A stretch of DNA of 7,790 nucleotides. Origin: an uncultured Lachnospiraceae bacterium (GTDB lineage Bacteria; Bacillota; Clostridia; Lachnospirales; Lachnospiraceae). Numbering within the stretch: position 1 is the stretch's first letter; each line of letters opens with the position of its first letter. The stretch spans positions 1 through 7,790 of the forward strand of contig CAJURF010000106.1 of the NCBI GenBank assembly GCA_910588825.1, written 5' to 3'. Below are positions 1-6,885 of this stretch, piece after piece. Position numbers and translations under genes: made by a program. The notes under the pieces were generated by a model, which saw only the letters and a program-made list of their open reading frames with translations, was not told the origin of the DNA and did not search any database.

Positions 1-7
1 TGTTATG

Positions 8-13
8 CCTCCT
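8..13 (-). promoter_or_regulatory. Ribosome binding site of a gene starting just outside the left edge
   Basis: On the minus strand a perfect AGGAGG lies at 8-13, followed by CATAACA up to the window edge. The last base is A, so an ATG completed by the next two bases would sit 6 nt from the SD, an ideal distance. It lies about 50 nt after the stop of the oxidoreductase gene, with no terminator-like hairpin in between. The sugar operon therefore probably continues leftward. The start codon itself is not visible, so this is inference from the SD alone. Confidence 0.6.
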
Positions 14-63
14 CTTTGAGACGAATCATTGACCTGTTTCGCAATTACCTATATTTGAATGAA

Positions 64-1077
64 TTATAAAGTGAGCATTCGGTTATTTAGAAACGATTCT
101 TTACATTGAAAAGCAATACGGGTATTCTTCGTACCGTCATAGACAGTTGGAGATGCTTTTCGATTTTCCCTGACACAGGCGCAGAATTCTTCCATTTCTG
201 CAACATATGCATTGTGCCACCGGCTGATAAAATCCTGATAACATTCATGGCAGACACCATGAGAGTTCATCACTTCCACCATAGAATCCGCAGGGACTGA
301 CGAAATACGCAGGGTCCCCCGCGTACCCACAATTTCTGTCTCCACATGGGAACCGTGTGCTGCTGCGCGGCCGGCAAATAAAAATGCCATGGTGTCATTT
401 TCACACTGCATCATACAGGCAGCATTATCGCCGTCATCCCACTCCTTATACTGTTTAAATTCATAACATCCGCCGATTGCCCATAGATTTCTGGGCTCAG
501 ATTCTGTCAGCCAGCGGATCAGGTCAATGTCATGAATGGACATATCAATGAACTGCCCTCCTGACCGGGGAGCAAACTGCAGTGTACCTTCAATAATAGA
601 TATGGGATCCTGGGAATAACTGCGCACCAGTATAATATCCCCAATTTCGCCATCTTCTATTTTCCGCTTTGCTATCTGGTAAGAATGGTCATAACGGCGC
701 ATAAAACCCAGCATAAAAATCAGTTCTGGATGTGCTTCTGCAATTTTTTCAGCTGCCAGGCATTTTTCTACATTCTCTGCCAGAGGCTTTTCACAAAATA
801 CATGTTTTCCGGCATCCATAGCATAGCCAATCATTTCCACATGGGAGCTGGTATCTGTAACAATTGCCACAGCCTCTACTTCCGGATCGCTGCAGAGCTC
901 TTTAGGGTTTGTATAAACAGCAGTGACTCCCAGTTCTTCTGCCGCAGACTCCGCACGCTTTAAATCCGCATCACAGATAGCGGTAAGCTCTGCTTGGGGA
1001 ACTCGATTCGCAATATTGCAGGCATGTTCATATCCCAGACGTCCCATGCCGATCGCGCCTATTTTTAACTTTTTCAA
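64..1077 (-). CDS. Gfo/Idh/MocA-family oxidoreductase, inositol 2-dehydrogenase-like
   Basis: This is a cytoplasmic NAD(P)-dependent dehydrogenase of 337 residues, the usual family length. Family members oxidise the ring hydroxyl of inositols or related sugars to a keto-sugar. The N-terminal Rossmann fold carries GAIGMGRLG (residues 7-15). The EKP motif is at 96-98, with Lys97 the expected catalytic lysine. GFMRRYD (124-130) and GGQFIDMSIHDID (173-185) resemble inositol dehydrogenases, and Asp178/His182 fit the catalytic D-x3-H. The start is TTG. An AGGAGG at 1086-1091 lies 8 nt upstream, and the first internal ATG (Met11) falls inside the nucleotide-binding loop, so it cannot be the start. 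The gene lies 38 nt after an interrupted small ORF and divergent from an AraC regulator. The family is certain, but the substrate (myo- or scyllo-inositol, or another sugar) is not, so no symbol is given. Confidence 0.9.
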   Translation of the reverse strand: MKKLKIGAIGMGRLGYEHACNIANRVPQAELTAICDADLKRAESAAEELGVTAVYTNPKELCSDPEVEAVAIVTDTSSHVEMIGYAMDAGKHVFCEKPLAENVEKCLAAEKIAEAHPELIFMLGFMRRYDHSYQIAKRKIEDGEIGDIILVRSYSQDPISIIEGTLQFAPRSGGQFIDMSIHDIDLIRWLTESEPRNLWAIGGCYEFKQYKEWDDGDNAACMMQCENDTMAFLFAGRAAAHGSHVETEIVGTRGTLRISSVPADSMVEVMNSHGVCHECYQDFISRWHNAYVAEMEEFCACVRENRKASPTVYDGTKNTRIAFQCKESFLNNRMLTL

Positions 1078-1115
1078 TCTATTATCCTCCTCTTCTTGTT
1101 CTATGTCTGATGTTT

Positions 1116-1352
1116 TTAATACTTTCGGGCGATTTTCTCCCGCATAATCTGTGTCCAGCGGATTAAATTATCTGGATTATTTCCAATGGTATGTTTATCC
1201 TTCATAATAAATTCGCAGATACCTCCGTAGGTTTCTTCCACTGCCATTTCGTGGAAAAAGGCAATCTAAACACTCAATGGTTCCAGGCCAAATCCATATT
1301 GCTCTCTGAAAAGTTCCCCTCCTTGCTCAGGGGTTTTTTCAGTACTATCCAT
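1116..1352 (-). pseudogene. Small gene of unknown function interrupted by an in-frame TAG
   Basis: The frame opens with ATG at 1352-1350, preceded by AAAGGAG (1362-1368) at 9-nt spacing. It runs for 28 codons (beginning MDSTEKTPEQGGELF) to TAG at 1268-1266. The same frame then continues for 49 more codons (IAFFHEMAVEETYGG..., including NNPDNLIRWTQIMREKI) to TAA at 1118-1116. The post-stop part looks like real protein: amphipathic, with an ordinary amino-acid mix and a plausible C-terminal helix. No SD precedes any start codon after the TAG. The layout suggests a recent nonsense mutation in a roughly 78-residue gene, or the fused ends of a larger deleted gene. It sits first in the same direction as the oxidoreductase, 38 nt upstream of it, so it was probably co-transcribed. 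I do not recognise the family. Amber suppression or pyrrolysine is possible in principle but has no support here. Confidence 0.55.
1306..1342 (+). terminator. Terminator-like hairpin inside the interrupted small ORF
   Basis: CCCCT (1316-1320) pairs with AGGGG (1329-1333) around an 8-nt loop, and the 3' arm runs directly into six Ts (1334-1339) on the plus strand. Outer arms CTGAAAA (1306-1312) and TTTTCAG (1336-1342) are also exactly complementary, giving about 12 pairs with a small internal loop. As a plus-strand intrinsic terminator the geometry is good, but no plus-strand gene lies upstream within the window. Read on the minus strand, the stem is followed by a weaker AACTTTT and lies within codons 4-16 of the interrupted ORF. 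It could block antisense read-through toward araC or attenuate the minus-strand operon, or it may be coincidental. Confidence 0.4.
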
Positions 1353-1407
1353 ATTTCACTTCTCCTTTGCCATTATTTCAGACATATACTGTCTTGCCTG
1401 TTCTGTA

Positions 1408-1436
1408 TTTACTTTTTCTTTCAAATAGTATAGAAT
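1408..1436 (+). promoter_or_regulatory. Possible araC promoter
   Basis: TTTACT (1408-1413) and TAGAAT (1431-1436) are separated by 17 nt in the AT-rich divergent intergenic region. Each matches only part of the SigA consensus. An alternative -10 is TATATA (1474-1479) with a weak TTCATC at 1451-1456. The octamer TATTTACT occurs twice (1406-1413 and 1463-1470) and overlaps the first candidate -35. No clear promoter was found on the minus strand here for the sugar operon, which would fit an activator-dependent promoter. Confidence 0.3.
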
Positions 1437-1506
1437 GTAAAAAATTAGATTTCATCAGATTATATTTACTATTTATATACATTTTGTGACGTTTGCAGGA
1501 GGCGCT

Positions 1507-2370
1507 GTGAATAACTGTAAAATTGAACCGATCCTGATTGAATCGGGGATTATTGAAAAAGACGGAATTTATTTTCATGAGGCATCTGATTTTGCCAAAA
1601 AGCATTTGTTTTATCCGTATTGGGGCGCGGTTTATACCTGTGATATTCCTTACCGGGTAAGCCGCTTAAAAGATTATCCAAAAGTATATTTACTGTTCTA
1701 TATTCTTGAAGGGGAGCTGCATGTAAAATGTAATGGAAGACATCAGATTGCACGAAAAGATGAGGTTATATTTTTAGACTGCAGTATGCCACACCAATAT
1801 TGGGCGGAAAAATTGGTGACTTTTCAATGGCTTCACTTTGAGGGAGCTTTTACAAATGTTTATTATGAACTCTTGTCAAAAAACGGCGTCAAACATTCTG
1901 ATAAATTAGAAATTTCATTGTTACTGGACAATATTTTAAATCATATAAAAAATAAAGACAGCAATGAACACCGTCTGTCTGCTTACATCTATGATATTTT
2001 AACCAGATTAACTATACATCCCCCGCTGAATGAATCACCTGCTGTAAAATCTGCAGTCCACTATATGTCACAGCACTATCGCGAAGCACCCTCAGTGGAG
2101 CAGATTGCAGGGGCAGTTTCTCTAAACCCCCATTATTTCTCCAGACTTTTCAAGGAAAAAATGGGCCAGACTCCCCACAGCTATCTCCTGTCCCTGCAGC
2201 TGCAGAGGGCAAAAACACTGCTGATAGAATCCACCCTGAATATTCAGCAGATCGCTGAGGAATGCGGCTTTACCAGCAGTACCCAGTTTATCCGTGCTTT
2301 CAAGTCTAAAAATGCCGTCACGCCGCGGATGTTCCGTAAATATTACAATCCCAAAGGTTTTAAAAACTAA
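1507..2370 (+). CDS. AraC-family transcriptional regulator
   Basis: This is a two-domain DNA-binding regulator of about 287 residues, typical for sugar-responsive AraC proteins. The N-terminal half (about 55-115) is a cupin-like ligand domain with the signature run YLLFYILEGELHVKC followed by a DEVIFLDCSMPHQY segment. The C-terminal 100 residues hold two helix-turn-helix motifs, around 195-216 (SVEQIAGAVSLNPHYFSRLF) and 244-267 (NIQQIAEECGFTSSTQFIRAF). The second is the conserved AraC signature. The GTG start at 1507 is chosen because AGGAGG at 1497-1502 lies 4 nt before it. The longer GTG at 1486 has no SD and would place that SD inside the coding region. The gene is divergent from the inositol-dehydrogenase-like gene and 12 nt upstream of the flavoprotein gene. 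Regulation of either unit is inference from position. The ligand is unknown. Confidence 0.92.
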   Translation: MNNCKIEPILIESGIIEKDGIYFHEASDFAKKHLFYPYWGAVYTCDIPYRVSRLKDYPKVYLLFYILEGELHVKCNGRHQIARKDEVIFLDCSMPHQYWAEKLVTFQWLHFEGAFTNVYYELLSKNGVKHSDKLEISLLLDNILNHIKNKDSNEHRLSAYIYDILTRLTIHPPLNESPAVKSAVHYMSQHYREAPSVEQIAGAVSLNPHYFSRLFKEKMGQTPHSYLLSLQLQRAKTLLIESTLNIQQIAEECGFTSSTQFIRAFKSKNAVTPRMFRKYYNPKGFKN

Positions 2371-2382
2371 AGGAGGACAAAA

Positions 2383-3174
2383 ATGAAACTATTACTTGTG
2401 AACGGAAGTCCCCATAAAGGAAACACCTGGAAGCTGACCCAAAGGGTGAAAGAAATGCTGGCTGTTTATGATTCTGCCATTGAATTTCAGGAGGTGCATT
2501 TAATAGAGCTGAACCTTCCGTTCTGCACTGGCTGCAGTAACTGCTTCCGAAACGGACATAGGTTCTGTCCCCATCATGAGATTGTCCAGCCTGTCATGGA
2601 CATGATAGAAAGAAGTGATGGGGTTGTCTTTTCTGTGTCATGTTTTCAGGGACATCTCACAGGTGTCATGAAAAATTTTACAGACCATATGGCATTCATG
2701 CTACACCGTCCCCGGTATTTCCATAAAAAAGCCCTTATTGTCTGCACCACTGGAGGCATATCTGCCAGCAGTACCACAAAAGCACTGGCCGCCACACTTC
2801 CCGGATGGGGATTTAACAAATGCTATCAGCTGCCAGTCACTGCGCTGAGCTGGAATGCCTACGAACCTGCCGGGAAAGATCTTCAAAAGGCTGAAAAAGC
2901 TGTACGCAGATTCTATCTGGATGTAAAATCAGGCAGAATGCATCCCCCTTCCATTGGTGTGCTGATCCCTTTTAATCTTTTTCAGGCCCTATGTGTGGGA
3001 AATGCAGGAGAAAAAGAATATCCCACTGAGGATAATCACTTCTGGCCCCGGTATCTGGGAATGCAGTATGCCCCTGGTATACCGATTCCAATTTATAAAC
3101 GTTTTTTTGGAATACTTATTTATATGATAGGAAAACATTTGTCAAAAACTACAGTCATTACATACCGGAAATAG
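2383..3174 (+). CDS. Flavodoxin-fold NAD(P)H:FMN oxidoreductase with iron-sulfur flavoprotein cysteine motif
   Basis: This is a cytoplasmic redox protein of 263 residues. The N-terminus has the FMN-phosphate loop NGSPHKGNT (7-15), typical of NADPH-dependent FMN reductase and iron-sulfur flavoprotein families. Cysteines 48, 51, 54 and 62 form C-x2-C-x2-C-x7-C, the compact cluster spacing known for [4Fe-4S] Isf proteins. The flavin-contact region GHLTGVMKNFTDHM (90-103) and CTTGGISAS (121-129) follow. About 80 C-terminal residues after the flavodoxin core, ending in a hydrophobic stretch (GIPIPIYKRFFGILIYMIG, 232-250), make it longer than the usual 180-200-residue family members. The start is fixed by AGGAGG (2371-2376) abutting the araC stop, 6 nt before ATG, so the two genes are surely co-transcribed. 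It may transfer electrons to an unknown acceptor or reduce a small molecule. The physiological substrate cannot be read from the sequence. Confidence 0.87.
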   Translation: MKLLLVNGSPHKGNTWKLTQRVKEMLAVYDSAIEFQEVHLIELNLPFCTGCSNCFRNGHRFCPHHEIVQPVMDMIERSDGVVFSVSCFQGHLTGVMKNFTDHMAFMLHRPRYFHKKALIVCTTGGISASSTTKALAATLPGWGFNKCYQLPVTALSWNAYEPAGKDLQKAEKAVRRFYLDVKSGRMHPPSIGVLIPFNLFQALCVGNAGEKEYPTEDNHFWPRYLGMQYAPGIPIPIYKRFFGILIYMIGKHLSKTTVITYRK

Positions 3175-3190
3175 GGAAAGAGTATGGAAA

Positions 3191-3225
3191 GGCCGCAGTC
3201 TCCGGTGTTTACAGATTCTGCGGCC
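3191..3225. terminator. Probable terminator between convergent genes
   Basis: GGCCGCAG (3191-3198) and CTGCGGCC (3218-3225) form a perfect 8-bp GC-rich stem, extendable by TCT/AGA across a bulge. On the plus strand it is followed by GCATTTTCATTT, and on the minus strand by TTTCC. It lies in the 88-nt gap between the flavoprotein stop and the aldehyde dehydrogenase stop, which are convergent. A bidirectional intrinsic terminator is the natural reading, although both U-tracts are short. Confidence 0.7.
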
Positions 3226-3262
3226 GCATTTTCATTTCCCGGTTTCCGTTTCCCGCCAGGAA

Positions 3263-4642
3263 TTATTTTACAAACATCCTTATCAATTTCTGTTTCCATT
3301 TTGTATAAGGCTGGTATCTCATGGGCAGATCGATCCAGGTATACTTTTTCACAATGCTTTTCTCATGGCTGAACGTGTCAAAACTTTTTCGTCCGTGATA
3401 GGAACCCATACCGCTTCCCCCTACACCGCCGAACCCCATGTACGGGGTGGCCAGATGAATAATGGTGTCATTGACACATCCGCCGCCGAAAGGCACCTCT
3501 CTCAAAAACCGCTGTTCTTTCTCCCGGTCTGAGGTAAACAGGTACAAGGCCAGGGGTTTGGGGCGTTTTTTTACAAATTGATACGCTTCTTCCACGGAAT
3601 GTACTGCCAGCACAGGCAGTACAGGGCCGAAAATTTCTTCCTGCATGACTGCATCGTTTTCCGTGACCCCATCCAGCACAGTGGGGGCGATCTGCAGAGT
3701 ATCCTCCCTGCTTCTTCCGCCGTACACAGTCTTTGCCTGGTCAATCAATCCCAGCACCCGTTCAAAATGTTTTTGATTTACCATCTTTCCGTAATCTGGA
3801 TTGTCCAGGGGAGATTCCCCGTACATACGGATGATTTCTTTTTTCACATATTCCAGAAATTTCTCTTTTACACATTGCTCCACTAACACATAATCCGGAG
3901 CCACGCAGGTCTGGCCGCAGTTTAAGTATTTTCCAAACACGATTCTTCTGGCCGCCAGTTTCAGATTAGCCGTGTGGTCTACGATGCAGGGGCTTTTCCC
4001 TCCCAGTTCCAGAGTGACCGGGGTCAGATGAGCCGCTGCCTTTTCCATCACCAGTTTTCCCACGTTTACGCCCCCGGTAAAGAAGATATAGTCAAATTCC
4101 TGTTCCAGCAGTGCCTGATTTTCCTCTCTCCCGCCCTCCACAACAGATGCATATTTCCCAGGAAAGGCTTCACTGATCATTTCCGCAAGCACTTTGGAAA
4201 CCGCTGGGGAATAGGCGGATGGTTTTACCACACAGCAGTTGCCTGCAGCCATGGCTCCGATTAACGGTTCCAAAGTCAAAAGCACAGGATAATTCCAGGG
4301 GGACATAATCAATACGGTTCCGTAAGGCTCCTGCACGGTAAAACTTTTCCCATGGAATTGTGCCAGGGGTGTAGGGACTGTCCGGTTGCTGCTCCATGCC
4401 GGGATATGTTTTCGCGCGAAACGAAGCTCGGATAAAGTGAGACCAATCTCACACATATATGACTCCGCCTCTGATTTTCCCAGATCCTGCTGCAGTGCTC
4501 TGCTAAGTCTGTCTTCATATTTGAGAATACTCTGCTCCAGCCGTGTGAGAGCCTTAATTCTAAAGGAAATGTCAAAAGTCTTACCGGATGCGAAGAATTT
4601 TTTCTGTTTCGACAGAATTTCCAGGAGTTCTTCTTTCTGCAT
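3263..4642 (-). CDS. NAD(P)-dependent aldehyde dehydrogenase, class-3-like
   Basis: It oxidises an aldehyde to the carboxylate using NAD(P)+. The 459 residues match the short class-3 ALDH length (about 450-460) rather than the roughly 490 of class 1/2. Motifs seen are SPWNYP (114-119, oxyanion Asn117), VVKPSA with Lys140, LELGGK with general base Glu212, NCGQTC with catalytic Cys246, and EEIFGP (335-340). The class-3-typical tail is HLATPYMGFGGVGGSGMGSY (396-415), followed by a basic, aromatic C-terminus (YTKWKQKLIRMF). All catalytic residues are present, so it should be active. ATG lies 3 nt after the alcohol dehydrogenase stop, with AAAGGA (4652-4657) inside the end of that gene, indicating translational coupling. 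It is the last gene of the trpS-ADH-ALDH unit, ending near the hairpin at 3191-3225. Medium- or long-chain or aromatic aldehydes are plausible substrates but unproven. Confidence 0.93.
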   Translation of the reverse strand: MQKEELLEILSKQKKFFASGKTFDISFRIKALTRLEQSILKYEDRLSRALQQDLGKSEAESYMCEIGLTLSELRFARKHIPAWSSNRTVPTPLAQFHGKSFTVQEPYGTVLIMSPWNYPVLLTLEPLIGAMAAGNCCVVKPSAYSPAVSKVLAEMISEAFPGKYASVVEGGREENQALLEQEFDYIFFTGGVNVGKLVMEKAAAHLTPVTLELGGKSPCIVDHTANLKLAARRIVFGKYLNCGQTCVAPDYVLVEQCVKEKFLEYVKKEIIRMYGESPLDNPDYGKMVNQKHFERVLGLIDQAKTVYGGRSREDTLQIAPTVLDGVTENDAVMQEEIFGPVLPVLAVHSVEEAYQFVKKRPKPLALYLFTSDREKEQRFLREVPFGGGCVNDTIIHLATPYMGFGGVGGSGMGSYHGRKSFDTFSHEKSIVKKYTWIDLPMRYQPYTKWKQKLIRMFVK

Positions 4643-4645
4643 GAT

Positions 4646-5848
4646 CTAATTTCCTTTCACTTTTATATAAATTTCCGCCAGTTCCCTCTGATTCATCAAT
4701 TTTGGAACGGGATACAGAGGATTTCCCTCCTTATCTGCATGGCGGGCCATTTTGGGAATATCCCTCTTTTTGATCTCCGGAAAATGGCGGGGAATGCCCA
4801 TGGAATCATTCATCTCCTGAATCCAGTCTATGAACTGGCCTGCCGCCTCTTTTTTCTTTGTCCCTGGGTCTGCAATTTTGGATTTCCACGCCAGTTCTGC
4901 CAGTTTCTTTTCACAGGAAGTCCCATACATGCGCAGGACAATGGGAAGAACCACTGCGTTGGCCAGCCCGTGGGGAATTCCATATTGTCCCCCCAGGGAA
5001 TGGGCCACAGCGTGGACATACCCCACATAAGACTTGGTAAAAGCTGCCCCTGCAAAATAAGCCGCCCGCAGCATGCCCTTTCTGGCCCGCTTGTCCTGGC
5101 CATTGTCATAGGCTGCTTTCAGGTACTTATGAACCAGCCGCACAGCTTCTTTTGCCATCTTCCTTGTTTCTCTGGTGGTAGTCCCGCCAATGTATGCTTC
5201 CACCGCGTGTGTCAGAGCGTCCATGCCGGTGGAGGCAGTGAGATTGGCCGGCAGTCCCAATGTCTCATGGTAATCCAGCACGGCATAGCGGGGAATCAGG
5301 CTGAAATCATTGATGGGATATTTGTGGTGTTTGCTGCTGTCCGTAATCACCGCAGCCAGGGTGGTCTCGCTCCCTGTTCCGGCGGTGGTGGGAACGGCAA
5401 TTAACAGAGGGAGTTTTTTGTGTACTTTCAAAAGCCCTTTCATCTGGCTGACACTCTGCCTGGGTTTTACAATTCTGGCCCCTGCTGCCTTGGCACAGTC
5501 CATGGAGGAACCTCCCCCAAAAGCAATGATTGCCTGCGCCCCATGCCAGAGATACATCCTGCGCGCTTCCTCCACATTCCAGATGGTGGGATTGGCTGTG
5601 GTACGATCATAGATATAATAGGAAATTCCATGCTCAGTGAGGGTCTTTTCCAGAAAAACCGTAAGGCCCAGACGACGGATTCCCTTGTCCGTCACAATCA
5701 TGACAGAATGAATGTGATGCTCCCTGCACACTTTAGCGATGCCTGCCACAGACGAGATGATTTTCGGTTTCCGGTACGGCAGGAACGGCAGCGCCGCCTT
5801 AAAAATAAGCTGAAATGTCCTGCAGTAAATCTTTCTTAATATAAACAT
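4646..5848 (-). CDS. Iron-containing (group III) alcohol dehydrogenase
   Basis: This is an NAD(P)-dependent alcohol dehydrogenase that interconverts an alcohol and an aldehyde using a divalent metal, normally Fe2+. At 400 residues it is slightly longer than the usual 380-390 because of a basic/hydrophobic N-terminal stretch (first 28 residues, MFILRKIYCRTFQLIF...). Motifs seen are the dinucleotide loop FGGGSSMDCAK (110-120), PTTAGTGSETT (153-163), and metal ligands Asp210 and His214 in MDALTHAVEAY, with His279 and His293 in VHAVAHSLGGQYGIPHG. The D-x3-H and H-x13-H spacings match family members such as FucO. The start is supported by AAGGA (5857-5861) 8 nt upstream, overlapping the trpS stop. 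The next gene is an aldehyde dehydrogenase 3 nt away, so the pair can carry out two-step alcohol oxidation or aldehyde removal. The substrate is unknown. Confidence 0.93.
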   Translation of the reverse strand: MFILRKIYCRTFQLIFKAALPFLPYRKPKIISSVAGIAKVCREHHIHSVMIVTDKGIRRLGLTVFLEKTLTEHGISYYIYDRTTANPTIWNVEEARRMYLWHGAQAIIAFGGGSSMDCAKAAGARIVKPRQSVSQMKGLLKVHKKLPLLIAVPTTAGTGSETTLAAVITDSSKHHKYPINDFSLIPRYAVLDYHETLGLPANLTASTGMDALTHAVEAYIGGTTTRETRKMAKEAVRLVHKYLKAAYDNGQDKRARKGMLRAAYFAGAAFTKSYVGYVHAVAHSLGGQYGIPHGLANAVVLPIVLRMYGTSCEKKLAELAWKSKIADPGTKKKEAAGQFIDWIQEMNDSMGIPRHFPEIKKRDIPKMARHADKEGNPLYPVPKLMNQRELAEIYIKVKGN

Positions 5849-5859
5849 ATGATTTTTCC

Positions 5860-6861
5860 TTATACCCTGACGGGGAAGCCCACTTTTTTCTGCACCTTCC
5901 GCAGAGTTTTTCTGGCATAATAACCGGCTTTTTCTGCATTTTCTTTAATAATAGAATCTACATAATCCTTTTCCTTTTCCAGCCGGGCCGCCTCTTTCTG
6001 CAGGGGATTCAAAATGGAGGTGACAGCCTCTCCCACAGCCATTTTGAAATCCCCATACCCTCTGCCGTCGAACTCCTGCACCACCTCATCTGGAGTCTTT
6101 CCGGTGCAGACGCTGTAGATATCAATGAGGTTCTTCAGCCCAGGCTGTTCCTCCCTGTAAAGAAATGTCCCTTCCGAGTCGGTAACCGCACGCTTGCATT
6201 TGCGCATAACGGTGTCTGCGTCGTCCATGAGATAGATGCCTCCGTTGGGATTCTCATCAGACTTGGACATTTTTTTAGATGGGTCCTGGAGACTCATGAT
6301 CCTGGCACCCACTTTGCCCACATAAGCCTCCGGAATAGTAAATACATCTCCGTAAATGTTGTTAAAACGCTCCGCAATATCCCGGGTGATCTCCAGATGC
6401 TGCATCTGATCTGCCCCCACCGGAACCACATCGGCCTGATAGAGCAGAATATCCGCAGCCATCAGCACCGGATACGTAAACAAACCAGCATTGATGTTAT
6501 CCCCATGTTTGGACGCTTTGTCCTTGAACTGGGTCATACGGTTTAATTCCCCCATATAAGTGAAGCAGTTTAAAATCCAGCTCAGCTCCGCGTGGCCGGA
6601 CACATGGGACTGATAATACAGACAGTTTTTCTCTGGGTCCAGACCTGCCGCAATATACAAAATCAGCAGAGAGCGGGCTCTTTTTCTCAGCACCGCTGGG
6701 TCCTGGCGGACCGTGATAGAATGCATATCTACCACACTGTAGAAACACAGGTATTCATCGCTTAAAGACACCCAGTTTTTCAGAGCGCCCAGATAATTTC
6801 CCAGGGTCAGGTTTCCAGTTGCCTGCATGCCGCTGAATAATACTTTTTTACCATCAATCAT
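5860..6861 (-). CDS. trpS: Tryptophanyl-tRNA synthetase
   Basis: It charges tRNA-Trp with tryptophan in an ATP-dependent reaction in the cytoplasm and is essential. The 333 residues are the normal bacterial TrpRS length. The class I HIGH-equivalent is seen as TGNLTLGNYLGAL (15-27), the tryptophan pocket as YPVLMAADILLYQADVVPVG (130-149), and the intact KMSKS loop at 197-201 (KKMSKSDENP). ATG at 6861 has AGGAGG (6870-6875) 8 nt upstream. It has its own consensus promoter just downstream of the thioesterase gene and a predicted leader of only about 20 nt. There is therefore no room for the T-box leader common before Firmicute synthetase genes. The alcohol dehydrogenase start follows 11 nt after its stop, so the dehydrogenases probably share its transcript. 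Confidence 0.97.
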   Translation of the reverse strand: MIDGKKVLFSGMQATGNLTLGNYLGALKNWVSLSDEYLCFYSVVDMHSITVRQDPAVLRKRARSLLILYIAAGLDPEKNCLYYQSHVSGHAELSWILNCFTYMGELNRMTQFKDKASKHGDNINAGLFTYPVLMAADILLYQADVVPVGADQMQHLEITRDIAERFNNIYGDVFTIPEAYVGKVGARIMSLQDPSKKMSKSDENPNGGIYLMDDADTVMRKCKRAVTDSEGTFLYREEQPGLKNLIDIYSVCTGKTPDEVVQEFDGRGYGDFKMAVGEAVTSILNPLQKEAARLEKEKDYVDSIIKENAEKAGYYARKTLRKVQKKVGFPVRV

Positions 6862-6885
6862 TGAACTATCCTCCTATTTCATCAC

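Noticed and set aside
1116..1352. Pyrrolysine or selenocysteine insertion at the in-frame stop
   Set aside because: TAG excludes selenocysteine. Pyrrolysine would need a pyl system and a methylamine methyltransferase-type context, and nothing of that kind is in the window. A nonsense mutation or remnant is simpler.
1191..1433. 80-codon plus-strand frame upstream of araC
   Set aside because: No SD. It runs antisense across the interrupted small ORF, through the terminator-like hairpin and into the araC promoter region, with a low-complexity Phe/Leu-rich translation.
3220..3227. GCGGCCGC palindrome between convergent genes
   Set aside because: It is the 3' arm of the terminator stem extended by two bases. 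There is no reason to read it as a separate site.
3184..3372. 62-codon plus-strand frame after the flavoprotein gene
   Set aside because: It reads through the terminator hairpin and then antisense to the end of the aldehyde dehydrogenase gene. The context and translation do not support a gene, although GGGAAAGAGT precedes it.
4739..5404. 221-codon plus-strand frame opposite the alcohol dehydrogenase
   Set aside because: It is the antisense of a gene with a complete catalytic motif set. It is rich in Gly/His/Cys with no recognisable domain and no SD.
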